DNA of 64,000 bases, from assembly GCA_963774935.1 (NCBI GenBank), contig CAVZGO010000013.1, positions 1 to 64,000 on the forward strand, written 5' to 3'. Below are positions 42,457 through 52,183 of this stretch, one piece after another. Source of the DNA: CAVZGO01 sp963774935. GTDB lineage: Bacteria; Chloroflexota; Anaerolineae; Anaerolineales; UBA4823. Made by a program: the position numbers and the translations under genes. Position 1 is the first letter of the stretch, and each line of letters begins with the position of its first letter. The notes under the pieces were generated by a model. That model was not told the origin of the DNA. It saw only the letters and a program-made list of their open reading frames with translations, and searched no databases.

Positions 42457-42612
42457 CCGGATGACTGGCTGGCAGCCCAGGCACGCCAGATCAAGATTGA
42501 GGTTGACCCACCCCAGCCGGTACAGGTGGATGGTGAAATGGTGGATGACACACCGGTTAGCGTGGAGGTATTGCCCGGTGTGCTAAAAATAATTGTTCCG
42601 AAAATGGCATAA
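42457..42612 (+). pseudogene. C-terminal remnant of a YegS/BmrU-type lipid kinase
   Basis: Fifty-one codons on the plus strand end in TAA and translate to a C-terminus typical of diacylglycerol kinase-related lipid kinases: IKIEVDPPQPVQVDGEM, then TPVSVEVLPG and a final IIVP. An in-frame TGA (42454-42456) lies just before it and no N-terminal or catalytic part is present. The rest of the gene appears to have been lost where the channel gene now begins on the other strand. Confidence 0.7.
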
Positions 42613-42691
42613 GGCAGGGGGTGATACTACCCGTAACTGCATTTTTGTGGGTTACGTGAGCTTACTGAACGATTCTTAAGAAACGACAATG

Positions 42692-43583
42692 CTATTTCAT
42701 GGATGATTGGATCGAGGTCAAGGTACGATATTCCTCGGGCAGTTTGCAGATGTGTACGGATTGTTCCTTGCGGGCGCAGCGACCTGGCTGGTCGGATTTA
42801 CCTTTGTCGGAGACGACCACCAGCCGGTCAGCTCCGAGCCAGGTGACTCCTTCAAGATTGCAGTAAAGGATGTGTTCTGTCTCGTCACGTGGGAATAGAA
42901 AAGTCTGACCGTCTCCTGCGATTAAATCGTCAAGGCTGTCTGCCTGCGGGTGAACATGTCCAATCCATATGGCTGAGGAGGCCTGTGAAATCACGGTGAC
43001 GCAGTCAGCGTGGAAGTCAAGGCTGGCGTAATCCTTAAAGCGCACGGACTTCTGGCAGTCTGATGGTGCCACTATGTTTCCATTCTTGTAATTGCCATTG
43101 AAATATCTGGATGCGCCCTTTTCCTGGCTGTTCTCCAGCTTCGCCACCCTTGCAGTCGTTGCCCTCACACAGGCACAGCAGGTAGTCTTCGTCGCGGTAG
43201 CGCAGGCTTGTCAGACCTTCGAAGCCTTTGTTGCCGCTTTTCAATGGAAAGTTAAGCCAGTGGCTTCTCGTATAGTGGAACGCCTCGTCGAACTCGTCGA
43301 TGCGCGGCATAAACACACCCGGCTTTTGCTCAACGGATTCGATCAGGCAGTACCATGTTTTGGTTTCGGACTGGTAAGTCAGATCCTCGTAACCAGCGCT
43401 GCTGCCGCTCAAATCGAGCAAAACAGCAGGCTCGGCTGACTGGCGCCAGTCCGGGCAAAGGCGCAGCATACGCGCATCGTTGTCAAAGACGACGTAGAGA
43501 TAGCCATCCTTCAGGTGGACGCCGCTTGCCTCATAAGGGCCATCTCCATCCTTCGGGAGCAGATCCAGCAATGCGGACCTCAT
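42692..43583 (-). pseudogene. Unknown protein, possibly beta-propeller/phytase-esterase-like, one frameshift
   Basis: The N-terminal part reads from 43583 and ends GTIRLPE. The expected continuation SVRFKDYASLDFHADC is one frame over, with a surplus base within 43047-43052. The joined product of about 295 residues is rich in short beta segments (SGVHLKDGYLYVVFDND, FEGLTSLRYRDEDYLLCLCEG, SSAIWIGHV). This suggests a propeller like the esterase-like phytase or SdiA-regulated families, but I am not sure. No signal peptide is seen; the true N-terminus may lie upstream near 43619 behind further single-base shifts. Confidence 0.5.
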
Positions 43584-43684
43584 CGATCAGTTCCAGCACA
43601 GGGTGCAGCGAATTGCTTCATTCGCTGTTCTTGCTTTTGCAAGTCAGAGCCGTATAATTGACTTAGAATTTGGTGGGGTAAGGA

Positions 43685-44486
43685 TTACTTCAACGCCTGC
43701 CAGCGACCGATGTTCAGGCGGATCACCTCCACCTGGGTGAAGATGACGAATGCCATCAACAAGGTGAGTATTACTGCAATTATGATGAGAATGCCGCTGA
43801 TGGATTGCTGTACACGGGTGGCAAACTCTGAGAGGGCGATCATTTTCGAATTGAGCTGGGAGAGCTGATCACGAATCGATTGGATCTCACTGTTGAGCGT
43901 GCTTGCAGCATTGGTTACCAGGTCAACTTTATCGGTTACCCCGCTGCGAAAATCCACGATCGATGTTCGTAAAGTTCCAACCATAGCCTGTGTCTGCTCC
44001 ACCGAGTTAGCGATCTTATTGAGCTGATCCTCACCAGGACCGGGCAGGTTTACAAATGGCAGGCTGTCAATAGACCGGTAGAGATCCACAGCAGAAGTGA
44101 TAGATTCCTGAATCCCTTGAAAGGTATCCTTGACTGCTGTGGCTGACTCGACCAAATTCTGCTCCCGTTCTTCGGGCAGCAAGGTCAGAACCAATCCCTT
44201 GTCAGTTACATTTTGGGCAATTTGAGCTGGAGGCATCTTCGACCTGTGTGGTAACTTCCTGGAATTTCGCCGCCACCTGGTCAACTTTCGCTGTGGATTG
44301 AGCGACGGTGTTTGTCGTAGCCACAACCACCTGCAAAAGGGTGTCAACGGTGTTGTTCAATGGGCGCTGAATAGCCCACACACCGATGATGCCTGTGATG
44401 CTGAGGATGATCACCAAAACACAAAGCCCGATAATAAAGGCGTAGAGGATTTTCTTTCCCAGGTGGCTTTTAGAGTCGGTAGACAT
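43685..44486 (-). pseudogene. Membrane-anchored coiled-coil protein, one frameshift
   Basis: About 265 residues once a surplus base at 44223-44232 is removed (VTTQVEDASS joins to QIAQNVTDKG). There is one N-terminal membrane span (about residues 13-37) and one near the C-terminus (about 230-255). A long helical, probably coiled-coil segment lies between them, rich in Gln, Asn, Ser and Val. The layout recalls chemoreceptor sensor regions without a signalling domain. ATG 44486 follows GGAGGT. It is located after the terminator of the MacAB-like operon and its role is unknown. Confidence 0.55.
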
Positions 44487-44597
44487 GCGAACCTCCGTCG
44501 CGAAAATATCGTTTTTTGAATCCAGCAGTGCTAGATAGATTTTATCATCTCCGGTCTCTGAAAGACCCAGGATCACTAATTTGAGGGCATGCATCAT

Positions 44598-44639
44598 AAA
44601 AAAAGGCGCTAAGTTTTCATCACAGAAAACCTTAGCGCC
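44598..44639 (-). terminator. Rho-independent terminator of the MacAB-like operon
   Basis: On the minus strand GGCGCTAAGGTTTTC pairs with GAAAACTTAGCGCC (one bulged base) and is followed by seven T residues. It begins 17 bases beyond the ATPase stop. Confidence 0.85.
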
Positions 44640-44655
44640 ATGAGCGATGCCACAG

Positions 44656-45412
44656 TTATTGTAATTTTTGACCCTGGCGACCACCGGTGACCAGGCTCAT
44701 AATCTCTTCTCGCCCGGTATAAATACTCACCAGTTTGCCATCCTGCATGAGCAAAACCCGATCGACGAATTCGCACATGCGCAGATCATGGGTCACCATG
44801 ATGCCGGCGCGTTTTTGTTCATGGATCAGCCCTGCAAAGGTCTCAACCACCTGGTAAGCCCGTTCGGTATCCAGGCTGGCAGTCGGCTCATCGGCAAGAA
44901 CCAGGCTTGGGTTATGAATTAAGGCGCGGGCGATTGCCACGCGCTGCTGCTGACCACCCGACATCTGACCGGGCAGGTTGTGCAAGCGCTCTGCCAACCC
45001 AAGTCGGGCGAGCAGCTCGCGGGCGCGCAGCTTACCGGCTTTGTCCAGCTTATTGTTCAGGCGCAGCATCAGCTCCACATTTTCAACTGCGCTCAGGTAA
45101 GGTACCAGGTTGTTGGCTTGAAAGGTAAAACCGATTTTTTCGCGGCGCATACCTACCCGTTCTTTATCGTTCATCCCGGCAAGGTCCTCACCATCCAGGA
45201 GAATTTGACCAGAAGTTGGCTGGAGCAGGGCTGCTAAGTATGGAAAGCATGGTGGTTTTTCCTGAGCCGCTGGGACCCACCAGGGCGACAAACTCGCCCG
45301 CTGCAACCTGCAGAGAGACGTCATCAACCGCCTGTATGGTGCCAGAATCACTCTGGTAAGTCTTGACTACTGATTTTGTTTCCAGTGCGTATGCTGTCAT
45401 CGTTGCATCCAT
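44656..45412 (-). pseudogene. MacB/LolD-type ABC ATPase, one frameshift
   Basis: The first part reads to the Walker A GPSGSGKTTMLSIL. The rest (LLQPTSGQILLDGEDL onward) is one frame over, with one surplus base near 45234-45238. The remainder has LSGGQ-type MSGGQQQRVAIARAL and VLADEPTASLD. About 250 residues in all. The ATG at 45412 overlaps the permease stop (TAATG). It would energise the FtsX-type permease in export of a lipoprotein, peptide or antibiotic. Confidence 0.85.
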
Positions 45413-46588
45413 TATGAAGATAATCCGAGCGCTTTGAGCGGCTCAATTCGTACCGCGTAGCGGATGGAGACCAAACCACCCAGCGGGCCGATCAGCAGCA
45501 GAGCAACCAGCGCCAGCGCTGAGGTTGTCCCGTTGAAAACAATCGGTACGGTGGGTGGAAAGAAGAGTGAAAACAGGAATGTGAAAAGCCCGCCAATCGC
45601 AACCCCAATCACTGTAATCAGCACAATCTGGATCACCGAAGCAGCGGCTACTACCGGGTTGGGTGTGCCGATCGCTTTCAGCACACCGATTTGAGAAACT
45701 TTCTGCAGAATTTGAATCTGAAAGAAGCCGCCGATCACGAGTATACCGATGAACAGGGTAAAACCTCCCTGGGTGTTGAGGGTGCTCTGCTGTGCCGAAT
45801 AGCCTGGCAGCGCTTGAATAGCATCTTTGATCGTTGCGACTTCAACATTATCCACCTGACTGTTAATGCGCTGGCTGACTTGCTCAATCTGCGCTGGATC
45901 GTCCAGTTTGACCAGAAACACATTCGGAGTCGGATTTGAGCTGTTCACTTCGGCTTCAGACTTGGGGCGAATGCGGTCCCAGGTATAAAAAGGCACAAAA
46001 ATGGATGGCTGCAGCGAGTACTGCTGCCCATCGGTGATGCCCACTACCTTCAGATCAAAAAACTCGTCATCTGTACCCTGGGTGACGCGCAGAGTGAGTG
46101 TATCGCCGATCGCCAGTCCGCTGCGGAAAGCGGTATTGCTGTCGATGATGACTTCTTCAGCCAGGTCGGTTGTGAGCTGTTGACCATCGACTACCTGCGG
46201 TTCGCCTGTTTGACCAGGTTCTACACCCAGCATGGCTACTTTTAGCGTCTCTTCTTCGCCCGGCAACACGAGGGTCGCATTGGCTGTGCCCAGCATGCCG
46301 GCATCTGACACGCCATCCACGCGGCGCACGGCAGCCAGGCGGTCACGTCCCAGACGGCTGGCGGCAATCAGAATAGTCTGATTTCGCCGGATAGACGATG
46401 AGCTGTGCGTCAAGTTTTGAGATATATTCGCGGTTGCCATTGCCCAGTCCCTCACCCAGAGCTGCGATGAACAGCACCAGGAGGGTGATAAGTCCGATTA
46501 CCATGCTGACAAGCAGAAAGCGTCCGCGGTTGCGCCAGATTTCTTTGATTGCCAGGAAACCTGAAATAGAAAATAGCTGTTTCATCAT
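45412..46588 (-). pseudogene. FtsX/MacB-type ABC permease, one frameshift
   Basis: About 390 residues. The N-terminal part has the first membrane helix (LLVSMVIGLITLLVLFIAAL) and ends near SKLDAQLIVYP. The rest starts near LIAASRLGRDRL one frame over, with one surplus base within 46372-46381. The periplasmic MacB-core domain and three C-terminal helices follow, including the FtsX-type ILQKVSQIGVLKAIG. It is 16 bases from the adaptor gene and is coupled to the ATPase gene. Confidence 0.85.
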
Positions 46589-46604
46589 TTACTCCCTGTG
46601 CAAA

Positions 46605-47555
46605 TTACGGCAGAAACCGCAAAGCCGCAGTCATGCCCCAGCGCAGCGCCGGGTCGCTTTGCGATAAGACCACAGTGGTTGTGTAGGTGACATCGCCCCG
46701 TTTTTCTTCAGAACGCGCATTGATATGGCTGACTTCACCGGTCAAGGAGAGATCAGGCAGCGCATCCAGGATAATCTCGACTTTCTGACCAATTTGGACA
46801 TTGGCAACTTCGTTTTCGGTCAGATTATCCGTCTCTACCAGCCAGCCGGAATAATCAGCCAGGGTGAGCACCGGCAGACCGGCAGCCACTCGCTGACCAA
46901 CCTGCAGCGCCAGGTCGACCACGGTGCCGTCTATGGTCGCTATTAGATCTTGCGCATCGACAGCCGACTGGGCGCTGACGAATGCAGCATCCGCGGCAGC
47001 CTTACGCGCTTCTGCGGTAGCGAGCTGATCGGGGTCGATCCCGTCGCTGCTCTCGAGTTTTTCCAGCGTCGCTTCAGCCTGCTCAAGAACCGCCTCAGCC
47101 GCATCCAGACGGGCCTTATTCTCGTCGGAAGCATCCGCATCATACTGATCCTGTGCTGCATCGACCTGTTCCTGGGAGGTGATGACATCCAATCTTGCCT
47201 GCGTCAGGCTCACCTGGGCTACAGACTGCAACCCATCCAATGCCTGCTGTGCGGCCAGCACTTCTTGCTGGGCGCGGGCAAGCGCCGCCTGGGCTTCGGG
47301 GAAGCCCTCAAGCCGGGCGAGCACCTGACCTGACTGGACCACCTCGCCATCTTGCACCAGCACTTCAGCCACCTGACCGGGGATAGAGAATGACTGGTCC
47401 ATCGAATTAAGCGGCACCAGCCGACCTTCCGCTATTATTGTGCCGGATCGAGCGGATGTTTCGACCACCACCGGTTCTGGAGTGCTCGAGCCGCAGGCAG
47501 TTATGATAAAGCTTGCCAATACCAAAATCATTAAAACCAGGGATAATTTTTTCAT
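46605..47555 (-). CDS. HlyD/MacA-type periplasmic adaptor lipoprotein
   Basis: A 316-residue membrane-fusion protein with a lipobox IITACGS (Cys21). A lipoyl-like barrel half (VAEVLVQDGEVVQSGQVLARL) precedes a long helical hairpin (about residues 90-200, Ala/Gln/Glu-rich), the second barrel half (LIATIDGTVVDLALQVGQRV) and a beta-barrel domain. It is first of the operon adaptor-permease-ATPase. No outer-membrane partner is visible. Confidence 0.9.
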   Translation of the reverse strand: MKKLSLVLMILVLASFIITACGSSTPEPVVVETSARSGTIIAEGRLVPLNSMDQSFSIPGQVAEVLVQDGEVVQSGQVLARLEGFPEAQAALARAQQEVLAAQQALDGLQSVAQVSLTQARLDVITSQEQVDAAQDQYDADASDENKARLDAAEAVLEQAEATLEKLESSDGIDPDQLATAEARKAAADAAFVSAQSAVDAQDLIATIDGTVVDLALQVGQRVAAGLPVLTLADYSGWLVETDNLTENEVANVQIGQKVEIILDALPDLSLTGEVSHINARSEEKRGDVTYTTTVVLSQSDPALRWGMTAALRFLP

Positions 47556-47592
47556 TCAATAATCTCCAACAGGGATAAATTTATAAAGCAAG

Positions 47593-48190
47593 TCACGGTC
47601 CAACCGGACCATCGAAGGATTGGTCCCAACGGGTGGAAAGCACGCCGCTCAAGATCAAATCCAGGGGTGGATGGTCAGCGATATGATCATAGTAGAACGG
47701 AAGCTGGATCAGCCCTTTTGTGCTGATGATGAAGGTGCCAGACATCTGCATGGCGTCCTGTCCGGCTGGAGGCGGCTCGATGTTATAGCCCTTTTTCCTG
47801 GAACGAGAAACCGCCGACCACACTTTGGGATTCAGGAAGGTTTGGAAAAGGCTGCCGCGCTCCAAGCCATACGCCCGGTAGGCATTGCGCTCTGGATCTG
47901 AGAGGCACAGCAAACCGGGTGCATACTGCTTTGCAAAAACCGCGGTGGCTTCAGGTTGTCCCCTGCATAATGATCGCAATGCCAAGTCCGGCGCTATCAA
48001 TCTGATCTTTACCCTTTACCAGCTCTTCAAGCATTTCTTTGCATTGGGTGCAGCCAAAATGCCTGGTGAATGCCAGCAACAGCGGCTTCTCTGCCCACAG
48101 GCTGGAAAGCTGCACAGGCTCCCCGGCAGTATTTATGAGTGCCAGGTCCGGGGCGCGATGGTTAAAATTCAAATGGTTGTCTTTATCCAT
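47593..48190 (-). pseudogene. AhpC/TSA-like peroxiredoxin, one frameshift
   Basis: About 198 residues. The thioredoxin fold begins NHRAPDLALINTAGEPVQL, and the active-site segment is FTRHFGCTQCKEM (CxxC). After GIAIIMQG the frame changes and continues QPEATAVFAKQY. One surplus C in the run at 47960-47963 explains it. It starts 24 bases beyond the carH-like gene, so both probably share a leftward transcript under the light-regulated promoter. That fits a role against photo-oxidative stress. Confidence 0.8.
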
Positions 48191-48213
48191 GAAATTACCT
48201 TTCATCAATTATT

Positions 48214-49536
48214 TCAAGCTTCATTCTGAAGCAGATAAGCGTTCATCCATGCGGTAACAGGTGCGCTGACCTGCCCTATCACCTTATCTAGAGCACCAGC
48301 ATAGGCTTGCAGGTATGGAGAAAGGTGCTGAGCTGATGCCTGCCGACCTGACAGTAATTCCCGCACCCATTCCAGGTCCGTTTCTATCAAGGTGAGATCG
48401 CCTAAAGCCAGTGCTGCGGAAATCTCGTTACCAAAGAATGCAGTTGCCTCACGCAGATATTCGGTGTTCAGACCTATCTGCTGCATCTCTGCCAGCACCT
48501 GGTGCTCAACCAACGCTCGCTTTTCAATAAAGAGCCTGTCCAGCTCCTGGAAGCGCAATTCCTGGTCGATACCAGAAAGTGGTGCGATCGGGGCGCTCAG
48601 CAACCGCTCAACCGTATCCAGCGCACTGTCCATAGATTCACCGAGATAGTACGCTGGAATGCGCTCACGCAGCTTCGGTATGCGGTTGAATACCAAACCA
48701 CCATAGGTAAGCAGAACGCCCTGCCCCTGAAGTACAGCAACAACTGTTCGCAATGTGGCAGCAGTCGTTAACTGCTGGGCGGCGAGGACAAAGAGGTCAG
48801 GTTTCACCCATTGAAAAGTTTCCTCCATCTGCGAGATGGGCACGTTGGCGCCTAAATAAATGACCTTCAGTCCACGTCGCGCCAGAAGCAAGCTCAACAT
48901 TAAAACTGGGAAGGCATGCCACTCGCCGGGCGGGCAGGCTAACAATACGCTCTGACGACGCGTCGGTGGGGGTGTCAGCGTGATGAGCATCTGCAGGCGG
49001 CGGCTTGCAAGAGCGATTGCAAAATGTTCTTGCTGAACAGACGCTTTGCCGAGATACCAATCATTGCCGATATCCGCTATTCCCTTTTGAAGGATGTCCG
49101 TGCACACAGTTTCCACCGGGAAAATCGCAAAGGCCTGGTTTAGAATTTCATCTGCGCGGATACTATCGAACGCCATTGTGGCGGTGAGCCAATCCTGGCG
49201 GAATATTTCTATGCGCGAACCTTCAACAGGCACGGATCTCATTATCGAGGACGTGCTCTCCAGGTGGTACTCCACCAGAGGATTACTCCCTGCTTCCAAA
49301 ACCTCATTCCACAGCTCAACCGCCCGGCTGATACTCAACCCCTCCGCCTGGCGAGACTTTAGCCACTTTATGGTCGCAACGTCATACTCGGAATAAAGCC
49401 GGTGACCGCCCGACGTGCGCTGCGGTTTGGGTAGATCGTAGCGGCGCTCCCAGGCGCGCAGAACATCAGCCTTGAGACCGGTCTCTTTGAGAACGGCTTT
49501 GAGGTTATATACGGGGGTGTGATTGAGGTTGTCCAT
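48214..49536 (-). CDS. carH: MerR-type regulator with B12-binding domain (CarH/LitR-like photoreceptor)
   Basis: A 440-residue protein. Residues 8-75 form a MerR winged helix (YNLKAVLKETGLKADVLRAWERR, key part LRAWERR). A four-helix segment has the adenosylcobalamin-contact motif W-x9-E-H (Trp160, Glu170, His171). A Rossmann domain follows with EWHAFP, whose His207 is the expected lower axial Co ligand, and YLGANVP. CarH binds DNA in the dark and releases it when light breaks the Co-C bond. The last 130 residues exceed the usual CarH length and look helical. It diverges from a photolyase operon across a large inverted repeat. Confidence 0.88.
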   Translation of the reverse strand: MDNLNHTPVYNLKAVLKETGLKADVLRAWERRYDLPKPQRTSGGHRLYSEYDVATIKWLKSRQAEGLSISRAVELWNEVLEAGSNPLVEYHLESTSSIMRSVPVEGSRIEIFRQDWLTATMAFDSIRADEILNQAFAIFPVETVCTDILQKGIADIGNDWYLGKASVQQEHFAIALASRRLQMLITLTPPPTRRQSVLLACPPGEWHAFPVLMLSLLLARRGLKVIYLGANVPISQMEETFQWVKPDLFVLAAQQLTTAATLRTVVAVLQGQGVLLTYGGLVFNRIPKLRERIPAYYLGESMDSALDTVERLLSAPIAPLSGIDQELRFQELDRLFIEKRALVEHQVLAEMQQIGLNTEYLREATAFFGNEISAALALGDLTLIETDLEWVRELLSGRQASAQHLSPYLQAYAGALDKVIGQVSAPVTAWMNAYLLQNEA

Positions 49537-49639
49537 TCATTCTCTCCAGGTCAATCAGCAGTTGGAGCCGCAGAAACACATAAGATTAGGCGCATAGCTC
49601 GCGATAGGCGATCGCGAACAATCCGATATGAGATTACAT

Positions 49640-49715
49640 AATATAATATACTGTCTATAATTTGTCAAGATATTCGGGGGTATATCTTGACAAACTATAG
49701 ATTGCTTGTTATGAT
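49640..49715. promoter_or_regulatory. Mirror-image divergent promoters with CarH-type operator
   Basis: A 20-bp inverted repeat (49654-49673 and 49682-49701, one mismatch, 8-base loop) contains both -35 boxes. Rightward: TTGACA 49687-49692, 17 bases, TATGAT 49710-49715. Leftward: TTGACA 49668-49663, 17 bases, TATATT 49645-49640. Each half has the same TTGACAAA-N-TATAGA block, so one regulator bound to the repeats would cover both -35 elements. This is how CarH/LitR proteins repress in the dark. Confidence 0.8.
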
Positions 49716-49782
49716 TGCGATATATGCGATGGACTCCGATTGATTAATTCGTAGGTGTGGACGAGAACATATGGAGCAGAAT

Positions 49783-50697
49783 ATGAAAGTCATTATTACC
49801 GGTGGAACAGGCTTAATTGGACAAGCACTGGCAGCCGATCTGGCTGCGGATGGCCATGAAGTCATCCTTTTGAGCCGAAGCAAAGGCGCAATTGCTGGCC
49901 TGTCACCCACCATTCGCGTGGAGAAATGGGACGGGCGGACAGCAGCAGGCTGGGGTCACCTGGCAGATGGGGCGGACGCAATCGTCAACCTGGCGGGAGC
50001 GAACCTCTCTGCCGGGCGCTGGACGGCGAAGCGCAAGCAGGAAATTCTGCAAAGCCGCCAGAACGCCGGTGCGGCAGTGGTACAGGCTGTCCAACAAGCT
50101 CAGAACAAACCGGCGGTGGTGATCCAAGCGGCAGCGATTGGCTTCTACGGCCCGAGCGAAACCAAGTTCTTTACTGAAGCCAATGGACCAGGTGATGACT
50201 TTCTCGCTCAAGTTTGCCAGGCATGGGAAGCCAGCACACTGCCTGTTGAAGACCTGGGTGTGCGAAGAGTGGTTGCCCGTCTGGCGGTGGTGCTGAGCAA
50301 CGAATCTGGCGCACTGCCGCGCATGCTGCTGCCTTTCAGGTTTTTCGTCGGCGGGCCGCTGGGTTCTGGAAAGCAATGGATGTCATGGGTGCACATCGCA
50401 GATACGGTGGAAGCACTGCGTTTCTTAATCGATACATCCCAGGCAGAGGGTGCCTTCAATATCTCTGCCACACCGCTCACCAACCGGCAGTTTGCCAAAA
50501 CTATCGGGATGGTTATGCGCCGACCTTCATTCATCCCGGTGCCTGCCTTTGTATTCAAGCTGCTGTTTGGCGAGATGAGCACCGTATTGCTGGAAGGACA
50601 GCGCGTCTCGTCCAAGCGCCTGACGGACCTGGGGTTTAATTTCCGCTATCCAGAAGCACAGGTAGCGCTGGCAAATCTGCTGCACAAGAAAGCCTGA
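49783..50697 (+). CDS. TIGR01777-type NAD(P)-dependent epimerase
   Basis: A 304-residue extended SDR. It has the Rossmann motif TGGTGLIGQALA (about residues 7-18), NLAGANLSAGRW, FYGPS and the C-terminal block FKLLFGEMSTVLLEGQRVSSKRL. These are characteristic of the TIGR01777 (YfcH-like) family of unknown substrate. ATG 49783 follows GGAG by 7 bases; ATG 49771 is possible. It is the first gene of the light-regulated unit. Members of this family are often next to photolyase and LitR genes. Confidence 0.88.
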   Translation: MKVIITGGTGLIGQALAADLAADGHEVILLSRSKGAIAGLSPTIRVEKWDGRTAAGWGHLADGADAIVNLAGANLSAGRWTAKRKQEILQSRQNAGAAVVQAVQQAQNKPAVVIQAAAIGFYGPSETKFFTEANGPGDDFLAQVCQAWEASTLPVEDLGVRRVVARLAVVLSNESGALPRMLLPFRFFVGGPLGSGKQWMSWVHIADTVEALRFLIDTSQAEGAFNISATPLTNRQFAKTIGMVMRRPSFIPVPAFVFKLLFGEMSTVLLEGQRVSSKRLTDLGFNFRYPEAQVALANLLHKKA

Positions 50698-50740
50698 TCC
50701 ACGACGGATAAATTATGCAAGACACAAGGACAGAGATTTT

Positions 50741-52132
50741 ATGAAGACTGCTCTGTGGTGGATCCGGCGCGACCTGCGTCTCAACGACAACCAGGCATTA
50801 AATGCGGCATTGGGCAAAGCGGAACAGGTTATTCCGGTCTTTGTGCTTGACCCAAGGTTATCAGGCTCTCCGTATGCCAGCGAGAAACGCCTGGCGTTCC
50901 TGTATGATGGGCTGCGCGCTCTCGAGGATAACCTGCGCATGATTGGCAGCTACCTGGTCGTTCGCAGGGGAGATCCTGCGCAGGTGCTGGCAAGCCTGTT
51001 GGGTGAAACCGGTGCGGGAGCTATTTTTGCGGAAGCGGATTATTCTCCTTATGCTCGCCGGAGAGACCAGGCAATAGCCAGCGTCCTGCCGCTCCAGCTT
51101 AGCGGGGGATTGACAGTGCAGCCGGTGGATGCGGTGCTCAAAGCGGATAGAACGCCTTATACGGTATTTACCCCTTACAGCAAAGCCTGGCTGGGACGAC
51201 CCTGGTCTGTGGCACTCCTGCCCGCGCCGAAGCGTATCGCGACGCCATTGAATCTAATTAGTGAAGGCATTCCTGAAAGCCCGCGGCTGTCTGCACAGAT
51301 ACCCTTTCGCGCGGGAGAGGCTGAGGCGCAGCTCCACCTGGAAGATTTCACCCGGCTGGCTATCTCCAGATATCGGGATGATCGCAACAGAATGGACCTG
51401 GAAGGTACATCTGGATTGTCTCCTTACCTGCGCTTTGGCATGATTTCGGCGCGCCAGGCAGCCACTGCAGCCAGGCTAGCAGAACGCCAGGCGGATGACG
51501 ACATCTCGAGAAGAGGGGCGGAAACCTGGTTGAATGAGCTGATCTGGCGCGAGTTTTACATCTCCATTCTTTATCACTTTCCCCATGTCCGCCGCCAGGC
51601 GTTTCGCCCGGCGATGCGGGAAATCCGCTGGCTCAATGACAGCGAAGACTTCCAAGCCTGGACTGAAGGACGGACGGGCTACCCGATTGTGGATGCTGCC
51701 ATGCGCCAGCTTGTGCTCACCGGCTGGATGCACAACCGGGCGCGCATGATCACTGCATCGTTTCTCACCAAAGACTTGCTGATCGACTGGCGCTGGGGAG
51801 AGCGGTTTTTCACGCAGCATCTGATCGATGGCGACCCGGCAGCCAACAATGGCGGCTGGCAGTGGAGCGCAGGCACGGGAACAGACGCGGCGCCATATTT
51901 TCGCATCTTCAACCCGGTCATGCAGAGCATGAAGTTCGATCCGAGTGGCGACTACATCCGCCGTTACCTGCCCGAATTCGGACGTGTACCTGCCGAATTC
52001 ATTCACAGCCCGTGGGAGATGCCGGTGGAGCTGCAGAAGCGGAACGACTGCCTGATCGGCAAAGACTACCCGGCACCCATTGTCGATCATCACATGGCAC
52101 GCGAACGCGCCCTGCTGGTTTATAAACAATAA
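50741..52132 (+). CDS. phr: Deoxyribodipyrimidine photolyase
   Basis: A 463-residue photolyase. The N-terminal antenna domain starts ALWWIRRDLRLNDN. The FAD domain carries WLNELIWREFY, GYPIVDAAMRQL and the block WMHNRARMI. The DPAANNGGWQW segment corresponds to class I CPD photolyases. It repairs pyrimidine dimers with blue light. Its position behind a CarH-controlled promoter makes light induction very likely. Confidence 0.95.
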   Translation: MKTALWWIRRDLRLNDNQALNAALGKAEQVIPVFVLDPRLSGSPYASEKRLAFLYDGLRALEDNLRMIGSYLVVRRGDPAQVLASLLGETGAGAIFAEADYSPYARRRDQAIASVLPLQLSGGLTVQPVDAVLKADRTPYTVFTPYSKAWLGRPWSVALLPAPKRIATPLNLISEGIPESPRLSAQIPFRAGEAEAQLHLEDFTRLAISRYRDDRNRMDLEGTSGLSPYLRFGMISARQAATAARLAERQADDDISRRGAETWLNELIWREFYISILYHFPHVRRQAFRPAMREIRWLNDSEDFQAWTEGRTGYPIVDAAMRQLVLTGWMHNRARMITASFLTKDLLIDWRWGERFFTQHLIDGDPAANNGGWQWSAGTGTDAAPYFRIFNPVMQSMKFDPSGDYIRRYLPEFGRVPAEFIHSPWEMPVELQKRNDCLIGKDYPAPIVDHHMARERALLVYKQ

Positions 52133-52183
52133 GTATGTGATAAAACAAAATTACATTCGATTTTAAAAAGGAGGATTTTCACT

